Assembly (NCBI GenBank): GCA_030615605.1
Contig: JAUWYY010000002.1
Coordinates: forward strand, 186,001-250,000
DNA from: a bacterium
Lineage (GTDB): Bacteria > Armatimonadota > Zipacnadia > Zipacnadales > Zipacnadaceae
Reading direction: 5' to 3'
Length of the DNA: 64,000 nt
Position 1 is the stretch's first letter. Every line of letters begins with the position of its first letter. This document shows, in pieces, positions 41,154-49,897 of this stretch. A program made the position numbers and the translations under genes. The notes below the pieces were generated by a model that had not been told where the DNA came from, did no database searches, and saw nothing but the letters and a program-made list of their open reading frames with translations.

Positions 41154-41771
41154 CTATTGCGACTTGCCAGCCTGCAGTGAATGCCCTTTTTGAGTTGTCA
41201 CGCCGCCGGTAAGCGCCCAGCGCATCGCCTCCTGGGGACTGAGGTCAATCGGCTCGGTCATTGAGCGCGGGACATAGACCGTAAAACCACCCAACTGATA
41301 GCTCCACGGTAGGAACACGGCTACCGTCTCGTCGTCTCCCATGCCCTCCGGCGCGTCGCTGAAATCTTCGCGGGTGACCAATCCTATGAGCCGCATGGCG
41401 GAACCTGGGAGGGTTAACATAACCACCTGGTCGGTTTGCGGGCTCTCACTACCACTCAGATACGCCAGCACTTGTCGCAGCGAACTGTAGACCTCTCTAA
41501 TCACGGGCAATTTGTGGAGCAGGGCTTCTCCCCAACCCCAGACCTTGCGCACGACCACCGCCTGGAGCAGAAGGCCGGCCAAGAAAACCAGCACCAATCC
41601 GACTACAACGCCCGTGCCCGGCAGATACCAATTCTCCGGCAGGACATAGCGCAGGGCTCCTCCCAAAATGGACTCCAGCCCCTGCCCGAGCCAGATCAGC
41701 AGGTAGATGGTGACGGCCAGCGGCAGGATAGTCAGCAGCCCTTTAAGGAAGATATTGTAGATGCTTTTCAC
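41154..41771 (-). CDS. DUF502 family membrane protein
   Basis: 'FLKGLLTILPLAVTIYLLIWLGQGLESILG', 'IPIIR/LPVIREVYSSLRQVLAYLSG', 'VAVFLPWSYQLGGFTVYVPRS'. Confidence 0.88.
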   Translation of the reverse strand: MKSIYNIFLKGLLTILPLAVTIYLLIWLGQGLESILGGALRYVLPENWYLPGTGVVVGLVLVFLAGLLLQAVVVRKVWGWGEALLHKLPVIREVYSSLRQVLAYLSGSESPQTDQVVMLTLPGSAMRLIGLVTREDFSDAPEGMGDDETVAVFLPWSYQLGGFTVYVPRSMTEPIDLSPQEAMRWALTGGVTTQKGHSLQAGKSQ

Positions 41772-41805
41772 GCCGATTTCCCACTTCCCTTCTACTTCCC
41801 CGTTT

Positions 41806-41869
41806 CAAAGTTTTTGCCGGAGGGGTGTGGGGAACCGGCTCTTTTCAAAAAGCGGGTTCCCCGCAAGTC
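41806..41869. repeat. Copy 3 of dispersed intergenic repeat (full)
   Basis: 'AAAGTTTTTGCCGGAGGGGTGTGGGGAACCGGCTCTTTTCAAAAAGCGGGTTCCCCGCAAGTC'; hairpin 41829-41862. Confidence 0.8.
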
Positions 41870-41890
41870 GTTGCCCCCGCCGTCTAATCC

Positions 41891-41907
41891 ACAGGCTGGA
41901 AGCCTGT
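41891..41907. repeat. Short hairpin repeat ACAGGCTGGAAGCCTGT
   Basis: Perfect 7-bp stem, related to 22444-22460 with a compensated pair. Confidence 0.6.
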
Positions 41908-41915
41908 GCTACTGG

Positions 41916-41975
41916 TTATCGCTGCCGGAAGACCTCGCGGACGATTTCGTCGGTTGCTGCCAGGTCGGGATCGGC
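41916..41975 (-). pseudogene. ruvA: Duplicated ruvA 3' end (19 codons plus stop)
   Basis: Minus strand reads ADPDLAATDEIVREVFRQR*, matching the intact RuvA C-terminus ADPDLAATDEIVREVFRRR* at 42556-42615; 50/60 nt identical, 34/35 in the core. Confidence 0.92.
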
Positions 41976-41978
41976 CTG

Positions 41979-42248
41979 TCAACTGCTTTCGGTCTTGCGG
42001 AGCTGGCGGACCGAGCGCTTGAGCAAGCCGCGCACCAGCGTCTGATAGCGCATATTATTGGCCTCGGCGATCTCCTTAAGCTCCTCAATGAGGCCAGGCT
42101 CCAAGCGCAGGCTGATTCGCTTCTTCTTCTCCGGTTTGATGTCCAGGATAACATCTTCCGCCGGCCCGGCATCAAAATCCTCCGGGTCGTGCTTATCCCA
42201 AAAGCTCAGTTCCTCATCTTCAGTTTTGAACTCAGGTACTTCTCTCAT
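41979..42248 (-). CDS. CopG/BrnA-like antitoxin
   Basis: 'EELSFWDKHDPEDFD...KKKRISLRLEPGLIEELKEIAEANNMRYQTLVRGLLKRSVRQL' (CopG_antitoxin-type RHH). Confidence 0.85.
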   Translation of the reverse strand: MREVPEFKTEDEELSFWDKHDPEDFDAGPAEDVILDIKPEKKKRISLRLEPGLIEELKEIAEANNMRYQTLVRGLLKRSVRQLRKTESS

Positions 42249-42257
42249 TAGCTTTCC

Positions 42258-42506
42258 TTACCTCTCTGGAAATGCAGTGATAATGCGGGCGGTATCGGGC
42301 GGCTCCAGTGCGAATATCACCTTCAAGTAGCGTCCGTCTTCGGTCTGTCCCTTCACATAATAGCGCCTTTCGTTGCCTTTGGCCGCAATGCGTCGCGGCG
42401 ACAGTCGCTGATACATAATATCGGCCACCTCATACCATTCTACACCGTGTTTACGCAACATATGTCTGTGGGCTTTCCTAGTCGCGTAGAACCTGGCAAT
42501 TCTCAT
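42258..42506 (-). CDS. BrnT-like toxin
   Basis: 'RKHGVEWYEVADIMY...RRYYVKGQTEDGRYLKVIFALEPPDTARIITAFPER', 9 bp upstream of the antitoxin; resembles BrnT-type RNases. Confidence 0.65.
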   Translation of the reverse strand: MRIARFYATRKAHRHMLRKHGVEWYEVADIMYQRLSPRRIAAKGNERRYYVKGQTEDGRYLKVIFALEPPDTARIITAFPER

Positions 42507-42555
42507 AATGCCGAATCCTTTATACCATAAAGCCGACAAGTTGTCAATACACCGT

Positions 42556-43170
42556 TCACCGCCGCCTAAAGACTTCTCTAACGATTTCGTCGGTTGCTGC
42601 CAGGTCAGGATCGGCTTCGGTGACCTGGATGATGCTGTGCATAGCGTCGGCGCGGGACAGGCCCAACTGCATTAGCACTTCCAGCGCGTCGGCTTCGGTG
42701 TCGCTGCGCGGGCCGACCAGCTCTACTTCGAGTGCCTCAGTAACATCCACGAACTCGCCCAGCTTGCCCTTGAGCCGGGCGATCATATCCCGGGCCCGCT
42801 GCGGGCCGACACCGGGTAGCGACTTGAGCACCTCGACATCTTCAACCTCGATGGCCCGGGCCAGGCGACCGGCCGGCAGGACAAAGGCGCGCAGCGCCGC
42901 CATCGGACCAATGCGCGGGACCTCCAGCAGCCGCTGGAAGAAATCACGCTGGGTTTCGGTCTGGAAGCCGACCAAGTGCGGGGTTATGCGGGCGGCCTCA
43001 TCGTGCAGGTAGTGATAGGTAAAAAGCTCGATGGTGCTGCCCAGGCCGCGATCGGACATAGCTTCGCGCACCGGCTCGGGCACCTCCACCTCGTAGCCAA
43101 TCCCGCCCACATCAATGATGAGGGACTGGGAATCTATGCTGAGCAGTTCGCCGCGGATACGCCGGATCAT
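42556..43170 (-). CDS. ruvA: Holliday junction branch migration protein RuvA
   Basis: 'MIRRIRGELLSIDSQSLIIDVGGIGYEVEVP', 'LKSLPGVGPQRARDMIARLKGKL'. Confidence 0.96.
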   Translation of the reverse strand: MIRRIRGELLSIDSQSLIIDVGGIGYEVEVPEPVREAMSDRGLGSTIELFTYHYLHDEAARITPHLVGFQTETQRDFFQRLLEVPRIGPMAALRAFVLPAGRLARAIEVEDVEVLKSLPGVGPQRARDMIARLKGKLGEFVDVTEALEVELVGPRSDTEADALEVLMQLGLSRADAMHSIIQVTEADPDLAATDEIVREVFRRR

Positions 43171-43712
43171 TGAGCATTTCTCCCTTCGCGGGCCAGGGCC
43201 TCACGGACAGCTTCGGGTAGTTCGCGCTCACCACCGGCACGCGCGGGCCGGGCGTGGCAAATCGCCAGGGCCAGCGCATCGGTGACATCAGCAGGACTGG
43301 GAATCTCATCCAGCCCCAGGAGCTGGGTGACCATGGCCCCGACCTGCATCTTGGTGGCGCGGCCATTGCCGGTCAGCGACTTTTTCACCTGGGAGGCCGG
43401 GTAAGCGGCTATCGGCAGCGAGTGCCGGGCTGCCGCCAGGTAGATAGCGCCGCGAGCGTGGCCCATCAGAATGGCCGTGCGCGGGTGGCGATATTTGGAG
43501 TAGAGCTTTTCGACTACCGCAATATCGGGCTGAAACTCCGCCATGACCTCAGCGATACCTTCAAAGATGGCCGAAAGCCGCTGCTCCAGGAGCCAGTCTG
43601 ACTCGGTGGAGACAACGCCGCCCTCCACCAGCCGATACCGGTGCGTATCAATCTGGTCAATGACGCCGTAGCCGGTGCGCTGCAGTCCGGGATCAATGCC
43701 CATAATGCGCAT
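43167..43712 (-). CDS. ruvC: Crossover junction endodeoxyribonuclease RuvC
   Basis: 'MRIMGIDPGLQRTGYGVID', 'AVVEKLYSKYRHPRTAILMGHARGAI', overlaps ruvA start by 4 bp. Confidence 0.97.
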   Translation of the reverse strand: MRIMGIDPGLQRTGYGVIDQIDTHRYRLVEGGVVSTESDWLLEQRLSAIFEGIAEVMAEFQPDIAVVEKLYSKYRHPRTAILMGHARGAIYLAAARHSLPIAAYPASQVKKSLTGNGRATKMQVGAMVTQLLGLDEIPSPADVTDALALAICHARPARAGGERELPEAVREALAREGRNAQ

Positions 43713-43900
43713 AACTGACCACCAGCAGCATTATAGCACCCCTTGCGGCAGCATGTAAAGCCAAGGGGTGTGGCACGAAGCGTGCTGCGTGTGGACAGCA
43801 GTTCCTCTTTGGGCTACAATGAACAGGAACTTGCTGGACTGCTGGAGCGTCTAATAGTACAGTGATGCCCGGTACAATAATCGCATAATCTGGCTGAACG

Positions 43901-45943
43901 TTGGGCTATTCTGTGGAGGTGATAGTAATGGATGCTCAGACGAGGCATAGCCACTCAATACTTGTCGTAGTGACGGTGCTGGTTGTTGTCACGGCTTTGT
44001 TTGGTATTGTGCTGTCGGGCTGTGATGAAGACGATATGGAGAAGGTGCTGGGCAGCACCACCGCTGCCTCGGTCGAGGCAACCTACGGGGTCAACCGCGA
44101 TCCGCTGCTGTCGGTGTGGGTGGACGACATGGGTCAGCGGCTGGTCTCCTTCTCCACCCGCCAGCAGATTCCTTACAGCTTCAAGATCGTGGAGACCGAT
44201 ATGGTCAACGCCTTCGCCGGTCCCTGGGGCCATATCTACGTCACCGAGGGCTTGCTGGATTTTGCCGAGTGCGAAGAAGAAGTTGCCGGCGTGGTCGCTC
44301 ACGAGATCGGGCACGTGGTCAATCGAGATATTATCAAATCCTTCAAGCAGAGCATCCTCTTCGGCATTGGCGCTTCAGTCCTCGGCAACGAAAGCGAGAC
44401 CTGGGGAGCGATAGCTGGCATTGGCCTGGGTCTGTACAGCCTGCGCTACAGCCGCAAAGATGAATACGGCGCCGACGACCAGGGACGAATTCTGACGTAT
44501 CGCGGTGGCTATAATCCTATCGGAGAAGTGGACTTCTTCCAGCGGCTGATGGAGGAGAAAGAGGGCCACTCCCCCAGCTACATAGAGGTTATGGTCAGCA
44601 CCCACCCGCCCACCGAGCGGCGCATTAGCCGCCAGATGGAGCAAGCGGAACTGAACCCAAAGAACCCCGATGCGCTGGTCAATATCGGGCAGGGCTATAT
44701 GCAGCGGGCCCGCTACGCCACCGCCCTGAAATATTTCCAGCAAGCCGCCATTTTTGCCCCCGATGAGCAGCTTATTCAGGTGGCCATGGCCGATGCGCTG
44801 GCTGCCTGTGGCCGCGATGAGGCGGCCACTGATAGATACCAGGTGATTCTGGCCAGCCGCCAGAGCAACAAATATGCTGGGCAGCAACTGGCTGAGGTCG
44901 AGGGCCGACCGCCCGTGGTAGTTGCAGCGCTTACCGGCCAGGAGGCCGCGGCCGCGCGCGATTTGCAGTCCGAGGCTCGCCTGGTGGTAACCCAAGCGGA
45001 TACGGCCGCTGTTGAAGCTGAAACATTTGCCGAGCAGTTGCACAGTCGCATAAAGCCAGTAGCGGCGGCAAATACTCGCATTGGCCACCAACTTGCCCAG
45101 TTGACCGAAAGTAGTGGCGAGCTGGCTGAATCTGCCCAAAGGGTGGTACTGGACGCTCATAGGGCCATAGCTAAAGCGTCCGAGGTAGTCTACTCCGTGG
45201 AGTCTACGGCACCAGCGGTGATCGCCACCGCTGCCGACCTGAAAAACGCTGCCGCGCAGGTGGAGGCAAAACTCAAGGAGCTGGCCGCTGGCCAGGGCGA
45301 GGCCGGACAACTTGCAGTCATCAAGCGCAGTATGGAAGAAATCCGGGCCGCTATGGATGATCTGCAGCAGGGCCAGACACAAACCCATCAGCTAGCTGGC
45401 AGGGCTGAGCAGATCCAGCAATTGGCCGCCCAAAACGTGCACAGCATACGAGATTTGCTCAATCGCGATGAGGACGAAGATGTGAGCCTGCTCTCCATGC
45501 ATCTGCGGGGCCTGGCCGCTGATACTCTCCGGCAGGCCAAACAGGCCACCGAGGCATGTCGCAACTGCCGCACGCCCGTCCGCCGGGCGGGACTGCGCAC
45601 ACTCATCGTGCAGGCAAACCTGGCGGGAATGGCGGCGGAGCCGGCGCAACGCCCCGCCCTTGACCGCCTGGTCGCCTATTTCATGCGCACCGACTCAAAG
45701 GATGTTGAGCAACTGCGCCAGGACCGCGGCCTCGGTTTCGGCGACGCAGCCTACGTGATGGCCGTCTCCACTACCAGTAACAGCAAGCCCGGTAAGCTCC
45801 TGCCGGGGTGGCCGGGACGCAGTCTTGTGGATCATCTGAGCAACTACACCGATTCTAGCTACGGTGCGCAGATAATGCTTAAGTACCTCGTTCATGCAAT
45901 GCAGGAAGAGGTACATACTCTTAGCAAACTGGACATCTCGTAG
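43901..45943 (+). CDS. M48-family metalloprotease with TPR and long Ala-rich coiled-coil C-terminus
   Basis: 'EEEVAGVVAHEIGHVVNRD' (HExxH), lipobox-like 'IVLSGCDEDD'; start may be the ATG at 43928. Confidence 0.9.
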   Translation: MGYSVEVIVMDAQTRHSHSILVVVTVLVVVTALFGIVLSGCDEDDMEKVLGSTTAASVEATYGVNRDPLLSVWVDDMGQRLVSFSTRQQIPYSFKIVETDMVNAFAGPWGHIYVTEGLLDFAECEEEVAGVVAHEIGHVVNRDIIKSFKQSILFGIGASVLGNESETWGAIAGIGLGLYSLRYSRKDEYGADDQGRILTYRGGYNPIGEVDFFQRLMEEKEGHSPSYIEVMVSTHPPTERRISRQMEQAELNPKNPDALVNIGQGYMQRARYATALKYFQQAAIFAPDEQLIQVAMADALAACGRDEAATDRYQVILASRQSNKYAGQQLAEVEGRPPVVVAALTGQEAAAARDLQSEARLVVTQADTAAVEAETFAEQLHSRIKPVAAANTRIGHQLAQLTESSGELAESAQRVVLDAHRAIAKASEVVYSVESTAPAVIATAADLKNAAAQVEAKLKELAAGQGEAGQLAVIKRSMEEIRAAMDDLQQGQTQTHQLAGRAEQIQQLAAQNVHSIRDLLNRDEDEDVSLLSMHLRGLAADTLRQAKQATEACRNCRTPVRRAGLRTLIVQANLAGMAAEPAQRPALDRLVAYFMRTDSKDVEQLRQDRGLGFGDAAYVMAVSTTSNSKPGKLLPGWPGRSLVDHLSNYTDSSYGAQIMLKYLVHAMQEEVHTLSKLDIS

Positions 45944-45981
45944 CCAGCCAACAAGACGTTGACAGATACCGACAAAATGAG

Positions 45982-46011
45982 GCCGCCTGCTGGAATTATC
46001 CAGCAGGCGGC
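45982..46011. terminator. 13-bp perfect stem-loop between convergent genes (bidirectional terminator candidate)
   Basis: GCCGCCTGCTGGA-ATTA-TCCAGCAGGCGGC. Confidence 0.75.
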
Positions 46012-46047
46012 TCGGCCTGATCTGCGGAGGGAGCAGAGATAACGCTG

Positions 46048-47139
46048 TTACCAGCTCAGGCTGACTGGTTCAGCGGGTACGAAAAGCTCGTCATTGCTGA
46101 CTAACAACGCATTGCCCTCGCCTCTCGCAGCTATGGACACTCCTGTATCTCGCACCTCAGCACCTTTTGGATTTCGTGCAGCGGCCTCCAGTGCCCACTG
46201 CCGCCATACCTGCTCCCAGGTGGCTGGCTGCGGGCGATTTGCCGGCACTTGATAGCTATCGGGTGTGGCTGCTGCCCACAGCCTGGGGCCGCCCGGTGCA
46301 GGCGTGGGCTGCGGACCCGACCGGTGCGGCGGGGCAGATTGCTCCCCGTCGAGCATTAGGACCGGTGCCTCAACGGCCGCACGGAAGGCGCGCAGGTCAA
46401 AGTAGGTGGTAGCAGCCCGCATAGCCGACCGCCATTGCGGATAACGCGACTCCCACTCATTCAGAGCGGCCGCTACCCATGAGGCCGGCGTGGTCATACC
46501 GTCCCGGCTGTAGTGACACACCGGCCAGGGCTGTTCGACTACCACGAAGCTGACCCGCTGGGGATTGAGGGCGGCAACCGCCATCGCTACCAGGCCGCCT
46601 ACTCCCTCGCCGGTGAGGCCCACTCGCTTGCCAACTACCTCCGGGCGATTGAGCAGAGCATCTACCGCCCGGCAGCCATCCACGATGGCCTCGCGCAGGA
46701 CGTAACTGTGGCGGTCGGGCAACCCCTGAGCCGTCCACTGCCGCTGGGTATCCGGCGGATACCAATATAGCCCCAGATGCGCGAAGCCATCATTGGCTGG
46801 CGTGCGCTGGGCGATATCTCCATGATCCATAAAATGTATCACCGCCTGCGTGACCGGGCCATCGGCGGGCACGTGATATGCACCGGTGCACACCTTCCCG
46901 TACATGCCATAGTAGAATAAGTTCTCGCCGTTGACCTGGGGCTGGAGCGGCCACCGCGCCAGCTCGCTGAGAGCGTCCTGCCAGAACTCATCGAAGTCGG
47001 CTGGCCGTCTTACTACCGGCAGGTAGATCCTGCCACCCCCAGCACCGTTGGTGTAACGGGGAGAGGCCAGGCCCGAAACTGCTAGTGCGCCTACTGCAAA
47101 ACATACCACAGCACGAACAAGAATTGTCTTAGCAAGCAT
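46048..47139 (-). CDS. Exported acetylxylan esterase-like alpha/beta hydrolase
   Basis: 'RPADFDEFWQDALSELARWPLQP', 'YGKVCTGAYHVPADGPVTQAVIHF', 'VGLTGEGVGGLVAMAVAALNPQRV'. Confidence 0.75.
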   Translation of the reverse strand: MLAKTILVRAVVCFAVGALAVSGLASPRYTNGAGGGRIYLPVVRRPADFDEFWQDALSELARWPLQPQVNGENLFYYGMYGKVCTGAYHVPADGPVTQAVIHFMDHGDIAQRTPANDGFAHLGLYWYPPDTQRQWTAQGLPDRHSYVLREAIVDGCRAVDALLNRPEVVGKRVGLTGEGVGGLVAMAVAALNPQRVSFVVVEQPWPVCHYSRDGMTTPASWVAAALNEWESRYPQWRSAMRAATTYFDLRAFRAAVEAPVLMLDGEQSAPPHRSGPQPTPAPGGPRLWAAATPDSYQVPANRPQPATWEQVWRQWALEAAARNPKGAEVRDTGVSIAARGEGNALLVSNDELFVPAEPVSLSW

Positions 47140-47398
47140 CGTCTCTCTGCTCCATCGGGCACTCCCTCAGCGCCTGACACTGATAACATCGGCCAGTGGC
47201 CGGCCGCATTAGATAGCCACAGAGAAACGATGGTGTTACCGATAGACTACGAGCCAGCAAAAGAAGGCACAACAGGCAGAGACAAGGGAACGGCGAGGCC
47301 AATAAACGGTTCCCGGCAACCCCACAGGGGGCGCTGCAGCAGAGTCACATCCCGGGCTGGGGAGGAGGATACAGCAGAGTCTGTCGCAGTGTTGAGGG

Positions 47399-47746
47399 CT
47401 ACTGCGGCTCAGGAGGAACGGTCTTTTCCAGCTCGTCTATTAGTCTGGGAAGATCATCGCTCAGTGTATCCCACAGCACATCACGATCAACAGCGTCATA
47501 GCCGTGGATGAGCCGATTGCGCATGCCCACAATCAAAGACCACGGAATCTCCGGATAACTCGCCTGTGCGCCAGGAGAGACCCGCGCAGCGGCTTCACCA
47601 ACCAATTCAAGCAGTCGCACCAAGGCCAGCTCCAGCAGGCGGTTGGTGTCCAGCTCGGGGCGAGTGGCCTCTTTGGCTAGCTCAGCGGCCTCCCGAGAGT
47701 AATCCAGCATATGCCGTATACGGATGCAGTCCTTTTCATTCAGCAT
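47399..47746 (-). CDS. HepT-like HEPN ribonuclease toxin (DUF86)
   Basis: 'ALVRLLELVGEAAARVSPGAQASYPEIPWSLIVGMRNRLIHGYDAVDRDVLWDTL' contains RNRLIHGY (Rx4-6H HEPN motif). Confidence 0.92.
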   Translation of the reverse strand: MLNEKDCIRIRHMLDYSREAAELAKEATRPELDTNRLLELALVRLLELVGEAAARVSPGAQASYPEIPWSLIVGMRNRLIHGYDAVDRDVLWDTLSDDLPRLIDELEKTVPPEPQ

Positions 47747-48032
47747 ATTGCAGTTCCGCCTCGGCCAGGACCTTGTCACGGAAGTACTTGCTCAGAAACC
47801 CAGGTGTGTGCAGATCCACTTTCCGCCCCAGTATCTCGCTTAGCTGTTGCTCCATCGCCGCCAGGGCCAGCATCCCGCGCTTGGCGCCAGGACGAAATTC
47901 AACCAGCACATCTACGTCACTTTCAGGCCCGAACTCTTCCCTCAGCACTGAACCGAAGAACGATAGACGGCGGATCTGGTGGCGGCGGCAAAAGTGAGCG
48001 ATCTTTTCCTGTGGTACGGTTATCTTGCTCAT
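47736..48032 (-). CDS. MntA-like minimal nucleotidyltransferase antitoxin
   Basis: 'LSFFGSVLREEFGPESDVDVLVEF' (GSxxRxxxxxxSDxDxxV), partner of the HEPN gene. Confidence 0.92.
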   Translation of the reverse strand: MSKITVPQEKIAHFCRRHQIRRLSFFGSVLREEFGPESDVDVLVEFRPGAKRGMLALAAMEQQLSEILGRKVDLHTPGFLSKYFRDKVLAEAELQYAE

Positions 48033-48191
48033 ACCGTCTGATCCCTCGACCATTTGAGTTTATCATAGCTTACTGCGGATTGTCCGCGCCACAACAGCAT
48101 CAAGTGGGCGTCCGTGGCCAGCACGTTGCCATTGTATACTATCCAAAGATTATTCTCAATCAGTCGTTGCCGAAAAAGCAGTTCAGCCCCG

Positions 48192-49865
48192 CTACATCCT
48201 CTCCGGCGCGGTGATGCCCATCAGCTCGAGGATGTTAGCCAATACGATGCGCGAACCTGCGACCAGCCTGAGCCGCGCGCAGCTCAGAGCGGGATCATCG
48301 CGGTCCAGGACGCGACAGTTGGTGTAGAACTGGTGGACAGCCTGGGCCAGCTCGCGGGCAAAGTGCGGCAGACGGTGCGGGGCGCGTTCCTGAGCAGCGC
48401 GCAGAACCTCGGCGGGATAATCGGCCAGCTTGCGCAGCAGCGCCAGTTCGTCGGGGTGAATAAGCAGGGACAGGTCCCCGTCAACTTCGCCCAAATAATC
48501 TACAGTTTCGGCCTCGCGCAGGATGCTACACAGCCGCGTGTGGGCATACTGGACATAGTAGACCGGGTTCTCGGCGCTCTGCTGGCGGGCCAGGTCGAGG
48601 TCGAAGTCCAGGTGCGCATCAACGCTGCGCATCAGGAAGAAGAAGCGCACCGCATCCCGGCCAATGTCCTGAATTAGTTCGCGGATAGTGACAATATCGC
48701 CGCGCCGCTTCGACAGACTGAGCGGCTCACCACCCTCCAGGAACCGCACTGTCTGATATATAATAAATTCGGCCCGCTCGATGTCAATACCCATCGCTGC
48801 CAGTGCTGCCTTCATACGCGGGACATAGCCGAAGTGATCCGGCCCCCAGATGTAGATAACGCGGTCGAAGCCGCGCGTGTAGAACTTGTTGGCGGCGTAG
48901 GCGATGTCCGAGGCAATATAGGTAGGCGCTCCGTCACTGCGCACCAGCACACGGTCTTCCTCATCACCATGTTCACCAGTGCGTAGCCAGACGGCATCAT
49001 CCTTTTCATAGGCGGCTCCGCTCGCCAGCAGTCGGTCAATCTGCTCCTCTACCAGGCCTTCGGCGTGCAACTTTTTCTCGCTGAACCAGACATCGAACTC
49101 GATGCCCATCGCAGTGCAGTCATCCCGGAGTTGCTCGATCACATTGTCCCTCAGCAGCCCGGAGAACAGCGAAGCTCCGTCGGCATCGGCAGGCACGTCA
49201 CGATACTGCGTGCCATACTGATTGACGAGTTGTTGTGCGAACTCGACAACGTATTCGCCTTGGTAGCCCTGCTCCGGGAAGTCCAGCTTTTCCCCCAACA
49301 ACTCCCGGTAGCGGGCCTGCACTGAGGCACCAAAGAGCTGAAATTGCGTATTGGTGGGACCATCGTTAATGTAGTACTCGCGCTCGACCTCGTGGTCGGT
49401 GGCCTCGAGAAGGTTGGCAAGCGTATCCCCAAAGGGTCCGCCACGAGCGTTACCGATATGGATGGGTCCCACCGGGCCAGCGCCAACGAATTCGATCTGG
49501 ACTTTTTCGCCGTCGCCGAAGTCGCTACAACCATAATTCTCCCCTTGCTCGAGGCACTGGGCAAGAGCATCATGCAGCCAACCTGGGGACAGATAGAAGT
49601 TGACAAAGCCCGGTCCGGCCACTTCCACCCGCTCAACCAAGGGATCAGCCGGAAGATTATCAACCAGCTTCTGAGCAATCTGGCGGGGATTTGCCCCCAA
49701 CGGGCCCGCAAGCTGCATAGCGATATTGCAGGCGAAATCGCCATGCTCAGGGTTGCCGGGCGTCTCTATCCTAATCTCACATAGCGCCTCTTCGACGTGC
49801 TGCCGGTCAGACAGCAGGGGCAAACACGCTTCTCTTAGCAAATTGGCTAGTCTATCTTGTATCAT
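48192..49865 (-). CDS. argS: Arginyl-tRNA synthetase
   Basis: 'VQIEFVGAGPVGPIHIGNARGGPFGDTLANLLEATDHEVEREYYINDG', 'PLSLSKRRGD'. Confidence 0.98.
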   Translation of the reverse strand: MIQDRLANLLREACLPLLSDRQHVEEALCEIRIETPGNPEHGDFACNIAMQLAGPLGANPRQIAQKLVDNLPADPLVERVEVAGPGFVNFYLSPGWLHDALAQCLEQGENYGCSDFGDGEKVQIEFVGAGPVGPIHIGNARGGPFGDTLANLLEATDHEVEREYYINDGPTNTQFQLFGASVQARYRELLGEKLDFPEQGYQGEYVVEFAQQLVNQYGTQYRDVPADADGASLFSGLLRDNVIEQLRDDCTAMGIEFDVWFSEKKLHAEGLVEEQIDRLLASGAAYEKDDAVWLRTGEHGDEEDRVLVRSDGAPTYIASDIAYAANKFYTRGFDRVIYIWGPDHFGYVPRMKAALAAMGIDIERAEFIIYQTVRFLEGGEPLSLSKRRGDIVTIRELIQDIGRDAVRFFFLMRSVDAHLDFDLDLARQQSAENPVYYVQYAHTRLCSILREAETVDYLGEVDGDLSLLIHPDELALLRKLADYPAEVLRAAQERAPHRLPHFARELAQAVHQFYTNCRVLDRDDPALSCARLRLVAGSRIVLANILELMGITAPERM

Positions 49866-49897
49866 CTCACTTCAGCCTATCTGTTCCGTAATTTCGC

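Noticed and set aside
44375-45388. 337-aa ORF on - strand
   Set aside because: Antisense to the M48 protease, low plausibility
43928-45943. Tandem DNA repeats in the Ala-rich M48 C-terminus
   Set aside because: Low-complexity coiled-coil protein sequence, but no exact DNA repeat units
47230-47511. 93-aa ORF in the gap between esterase and HepT
   Set aside because: No motif, overlaps the HepT 3' end on the opposite strand
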